A stretch of 64,000 bases of DNA from Cydia pomonella. Taxonomy: Eukaryota; Arthropoda; Insecta; Lepidoptera; Tortricidae. The stretch spans positions 9,982,001 to 10,046,000 of the forward strand of contig NC_084726.1 of the NCBI RefSeq assembly GCF_033807575.1, written 5' to 3'. This document shows, one piece after another, positions 39,465 through 50,315 of this stretch. The position numbers were made by a program, and so were the translations under genes. Each line of letters opens with the position of its first letter. Positions within the stretch are counted from its first letter, which is position 1. The notes below the pieces were generated by a model. The model did no database searches, had not been told where the DNA came from, and saw only the letters and a program-made list of their open reading frames with translations.

Positions 39465-39526
39465 CGTTGCGTCCTCGCGGCTAACACGTTGCGCGCTCGC
39501 GGCGAACACGCTGCGCGCTCGCCTCG
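39465..39526 (+). repeat. 22-bp GC-rich minisatellite (2.8 copies)
   Basis: GTTGCGTCCTCGCGGCTAAC..., GTTGCGCGCTCGCGGCGAAC... and GCTGCGCGCTCGCCTCGC follow one another at a 22-bp period. Confidence 0.7.
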
Positions 39527-39729
39527 CTTTCAACTCCCTCGCAAATCGCCAATGTGCCCGCGCCCTTGTTGAGTCACCTATGAATCACAACATTCACAAC
39601 ACAATATGTACCATCACCGAAAACCGCACTCAAATGGGTTCATCCGTTTGAGAGCTACGATTAAGTCGAACTAATAGTGCTTGTTGAGATGATTTCATAA
39701 TTGTACCACATAAAGTGCTCAGTAAAAAT

Positions 39730-40001
39730 CAGTGTTGCCAGGCGAGTGTCAAAATTATCGTGCCGTTGAAAAAATATCGTACGCCTATCCAAAAGTCTAC
39801 ATTCCTAAAAAAATTTGCAAAATAAGCTTAAATTCCCATATATATAATCAAAGAAAGCCCGATTTTTGTCTAAATTGCGCATAAATCAGTTTTATATTTG
39901 TGTCTTTTTGAGATAGATCCAAACGGAACGTACTACATCGTACGGAAGGCCAAATTATCGTACCTACATGTACGATAACAATCGTACGCCTGGCAACACT
40001 G
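39730..40001. mobile_element. hAT-type MITE (272 bp)
   Basis: The ends are CAGTGTTGCCAGGCG / CGCCTGGCAACACTG, classic hAT-type termini. A perfect 8-bp duplication GTAAAAAT lies at 39722-39729 and 40002-40009. Interior AT-rich, non-coding. Confidence 0.92.
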
Positions 40002-40009
40002 GTAAAAAT

Positions 40010-41104
40010 GCTTATCCTTACTTCTGTGTAGTTCTTTCTAATGTTAAAAAGACGAAGTACCTAAATAAAGTGTGTACATATGTAGTTGTGCAGTCCCATA
40101 TGACATGAGATTAAGAAACTTCAGCGGGATTGTCGCTTACGTTACGTCGTATAAGAATAGCGTAAGCGCCAACCGCCCCGATGTCCTTTCATTCGAAAAG
40201 TTTGGGGGTCGTCCACGTCGTCCATTATTTACGAGTGGAATTTTTGAGAACTTTTTCACACCCCCTTCCCCTAATCTCACGTGTGATCTCTCGAAATTTG
40301 TATTTTGAGTATAAATGCGTGGGACTAAAATCCCAAATAATAAAAATAAATAAGTAATAAAATATTTATTTGATTATTTCCATTTTGCGTTACAACCACA
40401 GGATATTTTTACAATAACTTGACATATATTCATGATTTTACATATAAAAGAATCGTATCAGATTTCGGTATATTTAAACCTAGAACCATGCTTGACTTAA
40501 AATTAATCGGATTTTTGCAGTATTATGCCCCAAAAAATTACGAAATATAGTCGGTCATCGCTCATTAAAAATATGAAAATTCACGATTGCTTTGCTATGC
40601 GATAGGTATTAGGTACATTATCCCCTAAAAATATAACTTAAGACAGAATTGACCACGGAATTTTCTTATTGCCAAGTTCTATGTCAAGTATTGCGCTCCC
40701 ATGCCACTGCGACCGTAAATAGGCAATTGTTGCGACTGCAACTTAATATTATATAAAAATCAATGCAGTAGCTAAACGCAGCCGTCGGGCTCGTCTAGTA
40801 TTCGGAGGCTTTTTAAAAGCACCACTAGGAGCGCTCCACATAATCTGTATCGCGGCCAATTGGAAGCATTTAAATCTAAACCTTTTGTACTGATCAAGTA
40901 AAATATTGCAAATCACTCTTTCATCATCCTCCATACTATCAACACCTACTTTCTACATTGAACCGTTTTGGCAAGAACCCTTGTAAACCAGTACCTTTGG
41001 GATGATTATACTTCACTTCATTATAAATCGAAGTTTTATTTAAGTCTTCGACATCCTGACCTGCACAGCGGCTACAGCAATAATTATGATTATATTAATG
41101 ATTT
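40010..41104. other. Non-coding stretch
   Basis: It includes a piece (about 40200-40290) with CCCCCTTCCCCTAATCTCACGTG resembling the element at 56912-57315. No gene recognised. Confidence 0.5.
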
Positions 41105-41384
41105 GACGACCGGTCTGGCCTAGTGGGTAGTGACCCTGCCTATGAAGCCGATGGTCCCGTGTTCAAATTCTGGTAAGGGCATTTATTTGTGTGATGAACA
41201 CGGATATTTGTTCCTGAGTCATGGGTGATTTCTATGTATTTATAAATATTTATATATTATATATATCGTTGTCTAAGTACCCTCAACACAAGCCATATTC
41301 AGCTTACTGTGGGACTTAGTCAATTTGTGTAATAATGTCCTATAATATTTATATATATGTATATATTTTATATTTATTTATTAT
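41105..41384 (+). mobile_element. tRNA-derived SINE
   Basis: GGCCTAGTGGGTAGTGACCC (A box region), GTCCCGTGTTCAAATTCTGG (B box region), body and AT-rich tail as in the copy at 23391. Confidence 0.88.
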
Positions 41385-41504
41385 GTGAGTTCGAAGTTTG
41401 AACACGGGGTTTTTTCGTTGATTATTAATATGAGACGTTAGATAGAGCTATTATCACGTACGTGATAAAGCATCGCAGTCGTATTGGAGACTCATTGATA
41501 AAAT

Positions 41505-41659
41505 GGCTCCTCTACACGATGGCCCAGCGTAGGCCAGTCTAAGGGACGAATTTATGCGCTAGAGGGAGCAACTGATATTGATCTTTTATCACCGCATAGC
41601 TGCTGCCCGTAGACTGGCCTACGCTGGCGCTGCACGCTGGGCCATCGTGTAGAGGATCC
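41505..41659. mobile_element. Foldback MITE (~155 bp)
   Basis: The arms GGCTCCTCTACACGATGG...AGGCCAGTCTA and TAGACTGGCCT...CCATCGTGTAGAGGATCC pair over ~37 bp. The right arm carries an extra CGCTGCACG. Confidence 0.8.
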
Positions 41660-41883
41660 CAAAGATCAAGCGCCAACCTCCCTTATGATATATACTTATT
41701 CAACTTATTTGAACACTTGCTCATGAAGGTTATTATTCTGCGAATGTGTGCGGGGTCTAATAGCCGATATTACTCCCAGAGAAGTAATATGTTATAATAC
41801 TTTGTTATTTTTCTAAATCATGTCATGTCTAAATGAAGTCGTTTTTTTTTTAATGGGCCGCAGGCACAACGATTTTAGCGTAT

Positions 41884-42263
41884 AAAACCGGGCGAGTGCG
41901 AGTCGGCTTCGCCCACCGAGGGTTCCGTACAAATATAACTTTTTTACTGATTTCTTTTTTTGAGATTTTTCCCTGTATTTGTAGTGTAAGAAGAAATTAC
42001 TTGCCAAATTTCATAGTTCTAGGTAAAGGGAAGTACCATACGAATTTTGATTCCTAGAGAGTGTCAAAATATACGTTTATTGCGGCCATTTTTTTACAGC
42101 TGCACAGAATAAGTAATACTACATATTATCATCCTGAGTAAGTACATGGTTTTATTTTTAACTCGATACCTATACGCGTTCCCGAGATAAAGGGTCTTGA
42201 CCTTGACGGACAACAAAGTGAAATGGTACCGTTTTTTTCATTTGAGGTACGGAACCCTAAAAA
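41884..42263 (+). mobile_element. GGTTCCG-ended dispersed repeat
   Basis: AACCGGGCGAGTGCGAGTCG...GGGTTCCGTAC at the start, CCTTGACGGACAACAAAGTG and GGTACGGAACCCTAAAAA at the end. Same subtype as 52510-52916. Confidence 0.82.
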
Positions 42264-42360
42264 GCCACGAATTATTGAATAAATAGATAAATGGCACTGC
42301 TTTCAATGGCGGCTGTTTCCCAAATAGTAAAGTCGTCCCTGTGCCATTTATATTAAGTTG

Positions 42361-42637
42361 AAAACCGGGCAAGTGCGAGTCGGATTCGCGCACGAAGGGT
42401 TCCGTACAATTATTTATAAAAACGGCAAATAAATATGTTTGTTGTATGGGAGCCCTCCTTAAATATTTATTTTATTCTGTTTTAGTAGTTGTTGTTATAG
42501 CGGCAACAGAAATACATCATCTGTGAAAATTTCAACTGTTCATGAGATACAGCCTGGTGACAGACGGATGGACGGACGGACAGCGAAGTCTCAGTAATAG
42601 GGTCCCGTTTGACCCTTTGGGTACGGAACCCTAAAAA
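42361..42637 (+). mobile_element. GGTTCCG-ended dispersed repeat
   Basis: AAAACCGGGCAAGTGCGAGT...GGTTCCGTACAA to GGTACGGAACCCTAAAAAC, with AGCCTGGTGACAGACGGATGG inside. Same subtype as 22884-23166. Confidence 0.85.
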
Positions 42638-43110
42638 CTGATAAGCAATTAATTATGTATGTACCTATATAATAATATATTTGGCGAAATTAATTGCGAA
42701 CTAATAGGCCATATGGAGAGTTTTGATTAGGTATTTGAATATTTTGAATCTCATCACATTACTTTAAGACGGTAAATAACTAAATGTACACTTGATTATT
42801 GTTATAAGTACGTCTTCGCATGTCACAAGTACTCGGTCACCGCCCATTGAAACTTAAATATACGCCACGATAGGAAAACTCGATTATTAACCTGCGAATT
42901 GATCAAGGCCAGTAACGTCGTTTCATAACACCTCCATTTTAGCTTACGTCTAAGATATCTCTACAAATTCGAACCTTGGATTCTTTGCAATAAGGCGAAA
43001 ATTGTATAGATATTTTTGGAATTACTTTCGTATTTTCTTTCTTAAAGAAATTACGCACACAAGGGTTTATGATTTTAGATAAATGATTTTTACACATATT
43101 AATAATTATT
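42638..43110. other. Non-coding AT-rich stretch
   Basis: Nothing recognised on either strand. Confidence 0.5.
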
Positions 43111-43210
43111 ATTGGACGTTACGTTTGCGTTAATTCTTCAATTTAAAAATAGTTTAAAATATGGAAATAAAAAATTAAATAGTCCGAACTTATTATTTAT
43201 TTATGAACAG

Positions 43211-43420
43211 GATGGTATCGCAACGAACTCTGAGCTCGCACCTATTCTGAGTTTTGAAGCAGAAATGACGTATCCGCCTATAGGATTTATAGAGACATAC
43301 GACATTTTGCCATATTACGGTAGTATTTGTTTCGTCCCAGGCGCGGCCATGTTGAGACCGATGCGCTGGGACGATTTCCCATCGCTTGACAAGCTACTCA
43401 CCCTGTATAAACCATTATAA
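43211..43420 (+). CDS. Possible unrecognised coding segment (terminal-exon-like)
   Basis: After an acceptor-like TTTATTTATGAACAG the frame reads DGIATNSELAPILSFEAEM ... GFIETYDILPYYGS ... PMRWDDFPSLDKLL and stops at TAA 43418-43420. Composition shifts to GC-rich here relative to the flanks, which is why I list it. I recognise no domain and no upstream exon. It could equally be repeat-derived. Confidence 0.3.
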   Translation, partial: DGIATNSELAPILSFEAEMTYPPIGFIETYDILPYYGSICFVPGAAMLRPMRWDDFPSLDKLLTLYKPL

Positions 43421-43458
43421 GCATGAGTTCCGAGTTGTTTAGAATCTCTAGGGCGTGA

Positions 43459-43546
43459 TTATACTGGCGGGTCCGAAGGCAACGGCTCGCTTGCTCTCTG
43501 TATTCGATAAGAATAACTGCCGCTACTTGCTAGTCCCGCCAGTTTA
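43459..43546. repeat. Imperfect inverted repeat upstream of the MADF exon
   Basis: TTATACTGGCGGGTCCGA and CTAGTCCCGCCAGTTTAA form short inverted ends 100-190 bp upstream of the start codon at 43653. It is either a small MITE or a promoter palindrome. Confidence 0.4.
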
Positions 43547-43652
43547 ACGCGGGCGCTCGAACGTTACCGCTGTGCCTGCGCGAACGAAACGCACGCAATT
43601 CGAAATTCGAACGCGCGTGAAAATTAGAACTTCCGAATTTTAAATTACAAAA

Positions 43653-43848
43653 ATGGTCAAAACCAAAGACGGAGACGGGATAAAAAGCCACCTGATTATA
43701 ACGGAAGTACAGAAAAGACCTTGCTTGTTTGATTCTAACCATCCTAATAATGGTGACAGGGCTGAAAAGGCAAGGTGCTGGGATGAGGTGTACGCGAGCG
43801 TGGTTCCTGGGTACGCAGCTCTCGGACTCACGGAGAAGTTTGCGGCTG
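43653..43848 (+). CDS. MADF-domain protein, first coding exon
   Basis: ATG at 43653 (context TTACAAAAATGG) opens 65 codons plus one base, ending at donor GCTG|GTATGT. The protein begins MVKTKDGDGIKSHLI and then has the MADF N-terminal pattern: LIITEVQKRPCLFDSNH, ending ARCWDEVYASVV (residues ~14-52). MADF is a Myb/SANT-like DNA-binding fold common in insect regulators; the Trp of CWDEV is its first conserved tryptophan. The second half of the domain must lie in a later exon. Region 43550-43650 upstream is GC-rich, as for a promoter. A phase-compatible candidate second exon is at 48848, but it lacks the later conserved Trp. Confidence 0.6.
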
Positions 43849-45120
43849 GTATGTTCACGCTCGTTTTCCGCGTCAAATATATGTTCTCATTTTTGCGCCT
43901 TATTCCGTTGTGATAAGGCGAAATATGTTTACATATTTTTGGATTATTATCGCATGCGGGCGCGGCGTTCCGCAACCGGTCGACTTCAACTGTCGCTGCG
44001 TGTTCTTTGTTTGAACCGTCGTTTAGTACGGCTTTCGAAATAACGCTCCGTGTCCGATTGTAGCGGCACGTGGTGTATCTTTGCGCTATTATGAAAATGT
44101 TATCACACCGCCATTTTGTATTATTTTAAATTACGACTCATTTGTTTTCGCCGCCTCCTAGATATTTGGGAATCATTTGTTTATCACTAATAGAGATTGT
44201 TGTTCGTGAAAACCGAATGACTTCCAAATATCTAAATGTTTTCTTGTTTTTCACAATACGCACCTTGCTTGCGGGAGTTTTAAAGTAGTATTTCGTTATA
44301 ATCTCGACGATAACGTCGCTATATACGTACCTAAGTATTATAACTATGTATTATCGCTGGGCGTCAACTCAACTTGCGTGACTCGCCCGGCGTAGCAATA
44401 TAACTTATGAAAATACTCGTAAACAAAATTGCAGTCTACTTGTATGGACAAGTTATTTATATACTAATGTACATACTAGTTTTAGATTAATTATGGTTAT
44501 TGGAGAATGTTATTACCTGATGTTACGTCATCATTTTATATAACTAATAAGTACCTACCCCTGTCGTGAGGAAAATGCAGCTACCTGTTTAGATACACGT
44601 ATTGACTTATATTGAGTTATTGCGTATTAAGTTTAAACTAACTCCCTCCTCGAGTCCGAGATTTAGGAATTTTAAGTATAAGTAGACAAATATAATTAGT
44701 TAATATAACATAATGTTTACTTTCGATAATGACAACCATAAATATTCTTGTTTTTTGAATACGTTGAATTAGCACTTATGTCGCGTAGCGTATCATTTGT
44801 GTAAGCTTCATTAAAAAAAGTCGTAAACGCCATTACTATCGCTATCGTCCCTTTTATTACGGGTCTACGCAAATCTGATGACTATACAATTATTTATTCT
44901 TTTAAATTGCCCATTGATAACGCTAATCAGCTTTTTTGTAAAATGAATAACTATTAACTGTTATAGTAATTACAAATATTAAAAAACTAATATTTCTTAA
45001 AATAATAAACGTACTTATTAAAATTAACGCAATTATTTCTCAGTTTATCGTATAAGTACAGAATGCAGGCGGACACAGATGGGCACTTCCGTTTACGATA
45101 CCTGCCCCCCCAAACACAAA
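43849..45120. other. Non-coding stretch downstream of the MADF exon
   Basis: No further exon recognised. Open frames overlapping 43640-44043 are shadows of the MADF exon. Confidence 0.45.
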
Positions 45121-45121
45121 A

Positions 45122-45225
45122 TGTCGTATCGTGTATCAGATGAGACTTTGAGATACGACATTTGGGCTTTAGCTGCAAAAAATATGTTAACTTTTACATA
45201 TTTTTTTGCGGCAAAAGCCCAAATG
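45122..45225. repeat. Two adjacent hairpins
   Basis: TGTCGTATC/GATACGACA (45122-45160) is followed by CATTTGGGCTTTAGCTGC.../...GCGGCAAAAGCCCAAATG (45159-45225). These are probably ends of a MITE. Non-coding. Confidence 0.6.
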
Positions 45226-45511
45226 CGGTAAATTAAAAAATATATATATTTATCAAATTTGGAAATAATAATTTTATAAAAAAATCGGGTAAGTATTCAT
45301 AATTATTATTATAACGGTGAAATATAATTAATAATTGTCGAACCTCGCATCCTAAAGATTCTGAAGTAGCGGCAAAAACCTCTCATAGTTCAATTTATTT
45401 TGCAGATTTGAAAACGCTCAAAAGCTAATCTTACCAACAATAAAACCTAGATGGATCCATGTTTCGCCCTCGTTAGCCTCTGGTTTGAAAACTAAATCGA
45501 ATCATTACTTT

Positions 45512-45634
45512 ATATTTTTATACTACGTCGGTGGCAAACAAGCATACGGCCTGCCTGATGGTAAGTAGTCTTCGTAGCCTATGAACGCCTGCAACTCCAG
45601 AGGAGTTACATGCGCGTTGCCGACCCTAACCCCA
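45512..45634 (+). repeat. Dispersed repeat (TACTACGTCGGTGGCAAAC family), copy 3
   Basis: Same block order as 31651-31773, followed by an (ACAC)-rich run. Confidence 0.82.
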
Positions 45635-47465
45635 CCCAAAAACACGCAAACACACAAACACACGGGCAAATAAATTATTTTTAAAATGTACCCTAGTTTA
45701 ATCGAATAATCGTTTTCATACGTCCCTATATAGTAAATTTCATCGAAATCGCTTAAGCCGTTTTTGAGAAATTACCAAAAAAACTATGCAAATGTATCTG
45801 TCTGAAAAAAAAAATTAGAGAGATTATTTGCCTCTACTCACGCCACGATACCACGATGTCACGTTTATCATATACGCAGTAGATGGTGAACATGTAAAGT
45901 ATTAAAATATAATGTAAGTACCTACTACCTCAATTTTATTTCATTTTATTGAAATATTGTCGTAATTCACACTTTTTAATTTATACTACAGTCAACTGCA
46001 GAATACCTATATAATTTGTATGCAGGGACCTTGTTTCAATACAGCTGACTGTATCTTTATTCTTTATAACCAAATCGACCAGGAGAGGAAACCCGTTCCG
46101 CGCGTCTACGTCTCCCGGATATGATCCGTCAAAACGCGACCCAAAATTATCGTTATACTATTCATACCGATACCCAGGTAATTTTTATTCTAGGTACTGT
46201 TTCTCCTTATGATTTTTAAACGATTTTATTGTAAAATAAATCTAGGTACTTACCTACACATAGATACCTATAATATTAACGTAACCACCTTTTAAGTATT
46301 TCTATTACAACAATTAAAACATGTAAAATTGAAACATCATCGTACTGTGGTCCTAAGTTATTGTTTTGATAATATGCTTAAAGTTTTTGCTTAGTAAGGC
46401 AAAGGTACCGACTAGTCCGTTAAGTTGTTACTAACAGGAAGTACAGAACGACCGTGGTTTCTGTCGACTTGTATTACAATGGAAATTAAGCTAAATTAAG
46501 CTGTGAAATTAACTTGCAAAAATTATATTAGAGCACAAATCAAGTAAATTTGCAAGATATTTCATCACTTGTTACTTACTCATCAATGCAGTGCTAGAAT
46601 AAAATAATCTAAACTTCGCGCTTGAAAAAAAAGACAACCGTCAACGTGTCACCAAGAACCACAATCATGAACCAATCATGAAACTAATCTTATATACATT
46701 GCGTGCCTTGTAAGTATATCTTAACGTTTTCAATGAACTAGCCATGGCATGAAGCAATGTATGAATGTACAGCGATGTAGTAGCCAGCTGAATTATCAAG
46801 TGAGCTGCATTGGTCCGCGGTGCGGTGTTCGTGACTCAATAGACGCAAGGGGCCGGCCCGCCCGTCTCTCATATCGAATATATACTATCGAAACCTCGCA
46901 TCTATCTTTATCATTCTATTGTAAAATACACCCTTTGTCTTGTTTATAGAGCACAATTTCAAAACAACGTAGAGGATATATATGAGGGTGTGAAAGTGAG
47001 AAGTGTATAATATAACACGTTGTACTGTACGTCTCAACGCTAATCTATACAATGCTCGTTCTACTCGACCTTTATTGGATTTTCTGTAAGGAAAGGCGTC
47101 GATGAAAAATTGGAAAATTTGGCCTTTAGTCAATTATGAACGCCAGAGCGCGTATGTAATGTACTATGTATTCCATTTCCAAATGGTGTTAATTCCATAT
47201 TTGATTATTTTCAACATATACGAATATTTAATTGGAGAATAATATATGATATTCCCTTTGAAATGGAACCTGTAACAAAACTATGGGTTAGGTAAAGTTC
47301 CTTATTATATTTATATATTTCCGATTTTAATAGCCACGAGCTTAACAATAGACTTTTGATCTCTTACATTTTTAATAAAAATACATTTAGTAAACATATT
47401 TAATTCCGGGCTTAGACGACAAATAAAATAACTAAAATAAGTTTTTGCGTAGGTGTGCCACTTAC
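45635..47465. other. Mostly non-coding stretch
   Basis: A GC-rich island at about 46080-46175 has an open plus frame and a CCCAG|GTAATT end, but no family resemblance. The minus-strand segment at about 46980-47092 (KSNKGRVERALYRLALRR) follows an acceptor-like CCTTTCCTTACAG but is out of phase with the exons at 47466-47981. Neither is called as a gene. Confidence 0.4.
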
Positions 47466-47981
47466 GGCACAAACAACATTTTGCTTTAAAAGACCGCATT
47501 TTAAAGACGATAACAACAAATCGTGTAACTCATAATCAAAGTTATAATAAAAAGAACCTGGTCCTGAACCTGATTGTCCTGTTCGAAGAACTGATGAGCA
47601 AATCAAAATAATTTCAATTTCATTAAACGCAAGATGACGAATCACTCACAAAATGGCTGAATTGAACGCCAAGTGTACAATCATGCCACAAAAATTATTA
47701 ATGATGTTCGCACAGAAAACGTCACTATGCTGATCTGACTTTTTTGAATGATTATACATATTAAACATTACACACCCCTATTTACCGTATAGTTACACTG
47801 TTCTAATAGTGCGGCTATTTAGTTGATTTGATTATTAGTACGATAATGTTACCTTTACCCTGCAACTTGAACTTTATGAACGTATCCGCCATATCCGTGG
47901 GTATTCTGGTGGAATGCCCCATCAAGGGTTGCCCATTTTGCTCAGGCTTTCGAGACCAGCCAGATTCGCCGCTGTATTTTC
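47466..47981 (-). CDS. Two putative exons of an unrecognised minus-strand gene
   Basis: Exon a (47981-47859) follows acceptor TTCTATTTAAG|G and encodes KYSGESGWSRKPEQNG ... TRIPTDMADTFIKFKLQ, ending at CAGG|GTAAAG. Exon b (47590-47466) follows GCTCATCAG|T and encodes VLRTGQSGSGPGSFYYNF ... SLKCGLLKQNVVCA, ending at GCC|GTAAGT. The one base left by exon a is completed in frame by exon b, and the intron between is 268 bp. If the last donor is unused, the frame runs on to a stop at 47412. I recognise no family and find no upstream exon. Exon a is also open on the plus strand, so the strand is not certain. Confidence 0.4.
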
Positions 47982-48435
47982 CTTAAATAGAAATAAGATC
48001 GGACTTGTTGTGTTTATAAGGAAATTAGTACCGTATTTTCTGTTTTTATTATACTTAAGCACTGCGGATTGGTTTTTACGCTAGCCAAATAATGCGTATA
48101 ACTTATTATACAACGATGGAAACCTTTTATGATTATTCAACAATATTCCATTTATTCCACATGAAAAAATATAGCTACCTACTTTATTTTTTATATATTT
48201 TGGGGCTTTACCCGAAAAAATTGTTTTGCATGATTCGATTAGGACAACTTGTTTATGTGGAATAAAACAGCCTTGACATTGGCGTTAGCGCCCACCCAAT
48301 TTTTTCGTTTACCTATACGTTATATGTTATATGCAATAATATATCTATAAAATAAAATACTTTTAGTGACAGATCGACTTCCATGCCTTAGGGTCTACAC
48401 GGACATCGCAGTGTTCTAAATAATGTAATTTTTTT

Positions 48436-48706
48436 ACAAGCTTTTATTTAACTTGCCCTGTTAGTATGTATGGGACAAATCTTGCAAGTTAAATTTTACC
48501 CACTTCCCAGTTTCCGATGATGCTGAAATGGTACCATCAAGCTGATCTGATGATGGAGACAGGAGGTAGCCATAGGAACTCTGTGATAAAACAACGCAAC
48601 CTAATTGTCTTTGGGGTTTTTAGAATTGGCTCGATGAGTATTAGTTGCCTGTTAAAAAAAAGTACAGTCAGCGATAAAAGCTTGTACCAAAAGTGAAAAT
48701 TTTCAC
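48436..48706 (+). repeat. Dispersed repeat, copy 2 (GATCTGATGATGGA family)
   Basis: Collinear with 27697-28020 (AAGCTGATCTGATGATGGAG, AACAACGCAACCTAATTG, GGGTTTTTAGAATTG) with a ~40-bp deletion. The minus frame 48537-48809 is the shadow of this repeat. Confidence 0.8.
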
Positions 48707-48847
48707 AAAATCTTATTTTAAAATTAATAACGGATTGGGTTAAAGCGACAATCTCCTGTTTCGTAGTCGATTCTAAAAGAACAGAATTTTCGTGAAACGT
48801 ACGTAACATTGCAAGGCGTTCTCCACAATACGATTATTTACTCACAG

Positions 48848-48911
48848 AATTAACAAAGGACATGACAGGTCACTCTGATTCGGACGATACAACCTCCAAA
48901 TCAAAAAGACG
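48848..48911 (+). other. Candidate exon, possibly of the MADF gene
   Basis: Acceptor TTTACTCACAG|A and donor AGAC|GTAAGC bound 64 bp that read LTKDMTGHSDSDDTTSKSKR in the phase left by the exon at 43653. The acidic then basic composition fits the region after a DNA-binding domain. However, the MADF second half is missing, and the minus strand is also open here. Confidence 0.22.
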
Positions 48912-49009
48912 TAAGCGCCATATTGCCGCCAGGACATTGTATTCTTTTGGAGACAAATTGTTTTATTTACGCACTTGTTGATTATCCGGTGGAAATAACA
49001 TGCAATATA

Positions 49010-50313
49010 CACCGTGTCCAATAAGTTCGAATACAGTTATGATCCTTAATAAAATAAATTTACGCGTAGTTTATGTTATGAAAATTATATTAAATGAAAG
49101 CCACATTTATATACAATATTTACAACAAATGTTTTGGAATAACTCCACCTTTAACTTTTTTTACAAGTTTCAAACGTTTCTCAAAAGAGTCACAAGCGGC
49201 ACGCACCGCATCCATCGGCATATCGTCCCATATTTGCATGATAACCTTTTTAAAATGGCTCAGGTTTGCGACTTTATAATTATTTAGTTTCGAGAGCATG
49301 TATGACCATACGAAATAATCTAGTACGTTTAAATCTGGAGAACTTGGTGGCCATTCAGTTTTCGGCAAAAAATCGGTCAAATTAGCCTTGCACCAAGCTT
49401 GAACAGCGTTTGCCGTATGCGACGGAGCTCCGTCTTGTTGGAAAACATAATAATCGTCTGCAAACATATTTTTTAAATTTGGGGCAACATTTTTCTCCAA
49501 AACCTCCGATTTATAGTATGCCGCATTGATTTTGACGCCTTTATCAATAAAAACTAGAGGCAGTTTGCCCCTCTTACAAAGAGCACCCCAAACCATCACT
49601 GATGGTGAGCTCTGGAACCTAGGCACATTCTTTTCATACTCTGGAATGTCTTCTATCCGTGCTGCCCACAACCGGTCGTTCTGGGCGTTATGAGGCTGCT
49701 CTAACACAAAGAGTTTCTCGTCTGAGAAAACAAATTCATCACCTGCGTGCCAAGAAAGTATGGTGCTACATCTTTCTACTCTCTTTTTCTTGGTTGCATC
49801 TGAAATGCCATGTACTTTTCGTTTTTTATAAGCATGACATCCAAGATCTTTTTTCAATATATTATGTACAGATCCCCTGGAAATTTTCAGATCAGCAGCT
49901 AATTTTCTAATAGATCGGTGTTTTTTTCCGCCGAATTCGCTCTCTTATAGCCTTTACCACTTTTTCAGTTCTAGCTGAGCGGGGCCGACCGGATCTTTTC
50001 CTGTCCTCTGTAGAAGAGATCTCTTTATAGCTTTTTATAGTAGTATAAACCAGATTCCGTTTAATTCCATGCGGTTGTAAGGCCTTGAATATAGCACATG
50101 GCCTGTCGCCTTTAAGGAATTTTCTAATAATTTCTTCACGAACGTACTTCATCGTGTATTCAAGCCAAACTAAAAATACGTGACTCATGAAATTATAGTA
50201 CTATGTTTATGTCAATATACTTTTTAAATTAAAATAAGAATTTTATATCCAGCGATCCGTATGTCTATACAGCAAGTGCTAAAAGTTTGTATTCGAACTT
50301 ATTGGACACGGTG
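49010..50313 (-). mobile_element. maT-type (DD37D) mariner transposon
   Basis: Terminal inverted repeats of ~26 bp begin CACCGTGTCCAATAAGTTCG at both ends, flanked by TA target duplications (49008-49009, 50314-50315). The 1304-bp length and single transposase gene fit the mariner superfamily. The catalytic spacing places it in the maT (DD37D) group, which is frequent in Lepidoptera. The copy is full length but the transposase frame is broken once. Confidence 0.95.
49120..50188 (-). pseudogene. maT transposase with one frameshift
   Basis: The N-terminal frame (50188-49907, 93 aa) holds the helix-turn-helix DNA-binding region (YVREEIIRKFLKGDRPCAIF) and the linker GRPRSART. The C-terminal frame (49857-49120, 245 aa) holds the DDD catalytic core: first Asp in VFSDEK, second in VFQQDGAPSH (95 residues later), third in PDLNVLDYF (37 residues later). 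The frames are separated by a shift at an A7 run (minus strand, about 49921-49927), after which stops appear. All three catalytic residues are present, so the damage is minimal and could even be a base-calling error. Confidence 0.92.
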
Positions 50314-50315
50314 TA

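Noticed and set aside
46075..46175. GC-rich open segment ending CCCAG|GTAATT
   Set aside because: It could be an exon, but no partner exon, family match or strand preference could be shown.
46885..47133. Minus-strand 82-aa frame with KSNKGRVERALYRLALRR
   Set aside because: The acceptor-like start is out of phase with the putative exons at 47466-47981, and the tail is low complexity. Evidence is insufficient.
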